NCBI RefSeq assembly: GCF_001425485.1
Contig: NZ_LMQW01000003.1
Span: forward strand, 1-64,000
From: Aureimonas sp. Leaf427
GTDB taxonomy: Bacteria > Pseudomonadota > Alphaproteobacteria > Rhizobiales > Rhizobiaceae
Direction of reading: 5' to 3'
DNA: 64,000 nt
The position numbers and the translations under genes were made by a program. This document shows, piece after piece, positions 61,171 to 64,000 of the stretch. Position 1 is the stretch's first letter. Every line of letters begins with the position of its first letter. Below the pieces are notes generated by a model, which did not search any database, was not told the origin of the DNA, and saw nothing but the letters and a program-made list of their open reading frames with translations.

Positions 61171-61581
61171 CGTTTGCGGACACTTGCGGGCTGGACGCTT
61201 ACCCTCCTCAGCATTTTTCTTCCCCGCCTGAACGACGACGTCCGCCGGATAAATCCGGGCGCCGACAGCCGCTTTTTTCTGATCGAGACGAGGCGTCGAC
61301 GGCGCCGGAGGCGGGGCCGCTTTCCCCTGCCCTATAGGGGCTGCGCCATTTCTTCGAGGCCGGTCACGGGGCCGCCCTTCTGTTCGCCCGAGACCGGGGA
61401 GAGATTTCGCCCGCCCCCGGCCGAGCGGGACCGAGCCCGCCTCGACAGGTTCGGATAAGGGTTGACCGCCAGACTCCCGAGACGGTAAGCGTTAATTATA
61501 TTCATTGCTTAGCTAACGATCGCCTTGAAATGTCCTAGAGTTAGCCAACCCAGCTGAGCGACAACGGGGAGAGTGGGCAAA
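61171..61581. other. Lower-GC intergenic region upstream of the glycosidase gene
   Basis: About 410 bp without a convincing gene; a plus-strand frame of 122 codons crosses the terminator and has no ribosome-binding sequence. The last 100 bp are the most AT-rich in the window (GTTAATTATATTCATTGC around 61491-61508). TTGACC at 61462-61467 could be a -35. GCTAAC (61512-61517 region) and GTTAGC (61540-61545 region) form an inverted pair about 45-70 nt before the start codon. The promoter of the large repeat protein must lie here. Confidence 0.4.
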
Positions 61582-64000
61582 ATGCCTCTTCAGAACGCTG
61601 TGCGCGTGTCCGATCTGATCGACACGATGGGGGTCGCAACCCATATCGACTACACCGACGGCCAGTACCGCGACATCGACGCCGACATCGCCGCGCTGAA
61701 GTTTCTCGGGATCAACCATGTCCGCGACGCCGCGCCCAATCCGGCCTCAGACGCGTTCGGCCAGGGGCATCTCGCCGATGCCGCCAAGGCGGGCCTGAAG
61801 TTCACCTTCGTCGTTCAGGGCAATGTCGATCCCGAGGTCGTCGTCGGCCGCCTCCACCAGTTCGCCGCCGCCCATCCGGGCGCCATCACCGGCATCGAGG
61901 GGCCGAACGAGGTCAACAACTGGCCCGTGACCTATCGCGGACTGACCGGCACGGCGGGCGCCCAGGCCTATCAGGCGGCCCTCTTCGACGCGGTCAATGC
62001 CGATCCTCTCCTGAAGAACATCCCCGTTCTCGGCTTCACCGACTACCCGGTCCATGCGTCCGATTCGGACTGGAACAACATCCATCCCTATCCCAAGAAC
62101 GGCGACCAGCCGCGCGACACGGTCGTGGCGGAAGCCAAGGCGCAAGCGGCGATCGATCCCGGCAAGGGCTTCGCGATCACCGAGGGCGGCTACCACACCT
62201 CGCTCAGCGCGGACCGGAACGGCGGCTGGGAGGGCGTCGACGAAGCCACCCAGGCCAAGCTGACCCTCAACATGTACATGGACGCGGCCCAGCAGGGCTC
62301 CAAGATCACCAATCTCTACCAGCTGCTCGACGCCTATCCCGACCACAAGGGCGGCGGCGACCAGGAAAGCCATTTCGGCATGTTCCGGCTGGACGGCTCG
62401 GCCAAGCCCGTCGCGACGGCCATCCACAATTTCACGACGATCCTGCGCGATGCCGGCGGCAGCGCCGGCGGCTTCAAGGCGGGCTCGCTGGACTATTCCG
62501 TCAGCGGCCTGCCGAGCACAGGGCACACCTATCTCATGCAGAAGTCGGATGCCTCCTTCCAGATCATCGCCTGGAACGAGCCGGACATCTGGGACCAGGC
62601 CGCCAACCGCGCGATCGCGGCCCCGACGAGCACCGTCACCGTCAGCCTCGGCAAGACGTTCGAGACCGTGCAGGTCTTCGATCCGCTGAAGGGCACCGGA
62701 GCCATCCAGACGCTCCACAACGTCTCGTCCGTCCAGCTCGGCCTGACCGATCACCCGCTGGTGCTTCAGGTGTCCGGGGCCACGGGCGTCCAGACGCCTC
62801 CGACCGTTCCCGTCACCCCGGCTCCGACACCGACGCCAACGCCGCCCCCGACGACGACGCCCAAACCCGTCGACACGACCATCGGCACGGGACCGGACAA
62901 GCTGGTTTTGAAGATCAGCGAGGACGCTCACAAGGGCGACGCGCAGTTCACCATCTCGGTCGACGGCAAGCAGGTCGGCGGCGTTCTCACCGCCCATGCC
63001 TCGCACGCCGCCAAGCAGTCCGACACGATCACCGTCAACGGCAACTGGGCGCCCGGCGACCACAAGGTCACCGTCAACTTCCTCAACGACTATTCCGAGG
63101 GCAGCACCAAGACGGACCGCAACCTCTACGTCGACGGCGCCACCTACAACGGCAAGGCCATCGCCGGCAGCGAGATCGCGTTGAAGGTCGGCGGCCCCCA
63201 GAACTTCACCCTGCGCGACACGGCAGCGCCCACGGCACCGACCACCCCGGCGCCGTCGCACACGACGATCGGGACAGGGCCGGACAAGCTGGTTCTGAAG
63301 ATCAGCGAGGACGCCTACAAGGGCGACGCGCAGTTCACCATTTCCGTCGACGGCAAGCAGATCGGCGGCGTTCTCACCGCCCATGCCTCGCACGCCGCCA
63401 AACAGTCCGACACGATCACCGTGAACGGCAACTGGGCGCCCGGCGACCATAAGGTCACCGTCAATTTCCTGAACGACGTCTATGACGGCGCGGCCGGCAA
63501 GGACCGCAATCTCCATGTCGACGGCGCCACCTACAACGGCAAGGCCATAGCGGGCAGCGAGTTCTCGCTGAACAGCTCGGGCGCCAAGGACTTCACGCTG
63601 CGCGACACCGCGGAGGCGACGGCCCCGGCCACCCCGGCCACCCCGGCACCGTCGCCGTCGCCCGCCGGCACGACCATCGGCACGGGGCCGGACAAGCTGG
63701 TTCTGAAGATCAGCGAGGACGCCTACAAGGGCGATGCGCAGTTCACCATCTCCGTCGACGGCAAGCAGGTCGGAGGCGTGATGACGGCCCATGCCTCGCA
63801 TGCCGACAAGCAGTCCGACATCGTGACCGTGAACGGCAACTGGGCGCCCGGCGACCACAAGGTCAGCATCAACTTCCTGAACGACGCCTATGACGGCACC
63901 GTCAAGACCGACCGCAATCTCTATGTCGACGGCGCCACCTATAACGGCAAGGCGATAGCGGGCAGCGAGTTCTCGCTGAACAGCGCGGGCGCCAAGGATT
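61582..64000 (+). CDS. Glycosidase-like protein with tandem CBM60-like modules (3' end outside window)
   Basis: An open frame of at least 806 codons. Residues 1-390 look like a GH-A clan TIM barrel: TGIEGPNEVNNW (acid/base Glu110) and FAITEGGYHTS (nucleophile Glu201). Three modules of about 115 residues follow (starting near 433, 562 and 698), each beginning TIGTGPDKLVLKISEDA and containing SVDGKQ, VNGNWAPGDHKV, FLND and DRNLYVDGATYNG, matching Ca-dependent CBM60-like modules, joined by Pro/Thr linkers. No Sec signal peptide is seen, so type I secretion is plausible. GGGGAGAG lies just before the ATG. Confidence 0.8.
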   Translation, partial: MPLQNAVRVSDLIDTMGVATHIDYTDGQYRDIDADIAALKFLGINHVRDAAPNPASDAFGQGHLADAAKAGLKFTFVVQGNVDPEVVVGRLHQFAAAHPGAITGIEGPNEVNNWPVTYRGLTGTAGAQAYQAALFDAVNADPLLKNIPVLGFTDYPVHASDSDWNNIHPYPKNGDQPRDTVVAEAKAQAAIDPGKGFAITEGGYHTSLSADRNGGWEGVDEATQAKLTLNMYMDAAQQGSKITNLYQLLDAYPDHKGGGDQESHFGMFRLDGSAKPVATAIHNFTTILRDAGGSAGGFKAGSLDYSVSGLPSTGHTYLMQKSDASFQIIAWNEPDIWDQAANRAIAAPTSTVTVSLGKTFETVQVFDPLKGTGAIQTLHNVSSVQLGLTDHPLVLQVSGATGVQTPPTVPVTPAPTPTPTPPPTTTPKPVDTTIGTGPDKLVLKISEDAHKGDAQFTISVDGKQVGGVLTAHASHAAKQSDTITVNGNWAPGDHKVTVNFLNDYSEGSTKTDRNLYVDGATYNGKAIAGSEIALKVGGPQNFTLRDTAAPTAPTTPAPSHTTIGTGPDKLVLKISEDAYKGDAQFTISVDGKQIGGVLTAHASHAAKQSDTITVNGNWAPGDHKVTVNFLNDVYDGAAGKDRNLHVDGATYNGKAIAGSEFSLNSSGAKDFTLRDTAEATAPATPATPAPSPSPAGTTIGTGPDKLVLKISEDAYKGDAQFTISVDGKQVGGVMTAHASHADKQSDIVTVNGNWAPGDHKVSINFLNDAYDGTVKTDRNLYVDGATYNGKAIAGSEFSLNSAGAKD
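62878..64000 (+). repeat. Tandem repeat units coding for CBM60-like modules
   Basis: Units begin at about 62878, 63265 and 63673 (spacing 387 and 408 bp, the difference lying in the linkers). The DNA is very similar between units two and three, including shared synonymous codons over long stretches, which points to recent duplication or gene conversion. The third unit runs off the window, so the true copy number is unknown. Confidence 0.85.

Noticed and set aside
61090-61458. A 122-codon plus-strand frame after the tRNA
   Set aside because: It begins inside the tRNA T-arm region and runs through the intrinsic terminator, with no ribosome-binding sequence and no recognisable domain.
61747-63858. 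A 703-codon frame antisense to the glycosidase gene, itself with internal repeats
   Set aside because: Its repeats simply mirror the CBM60-like repeats of the plus strand. The plus-strand frame has catalytic motifs, a ribosome-binding sequence and sensible linkers.
62878-64000. Regular repeats considered as a CRISPR array or satellite
   Set aside because: Units are about 390-410 bp, in frame and code for a conserved protein module, so they are coding tandem repeats.

Overview
The window is GC-rich, densely packed chromosomal DNA from an alphaproteobacterium. The evidence is a C4-type hemA (5-aminolevulinate synthase), a minCDE operon with a CtrA-like box in front of it, a LOV kinase with a stand-alone receiver, and small families typical of Hyphomicrobiales (RHH/PHB-esterase pair, DUF6460, DUF6481, YjbQ). 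Placement near Aurantimonadaceae is a guess from the gene set. High GC leaves very long open frames antisense to nearly every gene; these were discarded.

Layout. 1-255: extreme N-terminus of an IS110-like transposase and its noncoding flank. 256-5508: transketolase, a PAS-GGDEF cyclase, and an esterase/RHH-regulator pair. 5509-13682: a sugar-acid island of two FadR-type GntR regulators around an enolase-superfamily dehydratase, a GMC oxidoreductase and the D-erythronate/tetronate set denD-otnK-otnI. 13739-18725: an NMT1/THI5-type ABC importer operon carrying an M24 peptidase, divergent from a carbon-nitrogen hydrolase and an XRE-cupin regulator. 18852-22713: a blue-light neighbourhood (BLUF protein, old yellow enzyme, small acidic protein, receiver, LOV histidine kinase). 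22787-27000: class III CoA-transferase, then a three-gene phospholipid cassette (CDP-alcohol phosphatidyltransferase, acyltransferase, CdsA) and a DUF6481 protein. 27298-31693: DEAD-box helicase, prfC and a MarR regulator. 31833-34494: membrane histidine kinase with its receiver. 34530-41901: EEP hydrolase, SAF-domain dehydrogenase, galE, hemA, AbrB-type permease and aminotransferase. 41982-49791: mscL, a symporter-fused hybrid kinase, the min operon, a NarL-type regulator and yjbQ. 49909-60949: structured noncoding DNA, an HSL-type esterase, DUF952-pyrD, a MATE exporter, an HDAC-family amidohydrolase, BrkB, a DNA ligase, an exonuclease and nitronate monooxygenase. 61040-64000: tRNA-Thr(CGT) with a good terminator, a 400-bp lower-GC gap, and the open 5' part of a large glycosidase-like protein with tandem CBM60-like modules.

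How the genes work together. The sugar-acid island encodes regulated oxidation, isomerisation and phosphorylation of four-carbon acids, but the final aldolase/decarboxylase (OtnC) is not in the window. The ABC/M24/hydrolase/XRE-cupin genes look like uptake plus hydrolysis of a nitrogen-containing solute. The BLUF and LOV genes put two blue-light photoreceptor classes within 4 kb. The symporter-kinase and NarL-type regulator, separated by min, resemble the two halves of a CrbS/CrbR-type system.

The most unusual features are the light cluster, the CtrA-like site at minC, the repeat-bearing glycosidase, and several unexplained structured noncoding stretches (5794-5890, 49909-50102, two palindromic elements).
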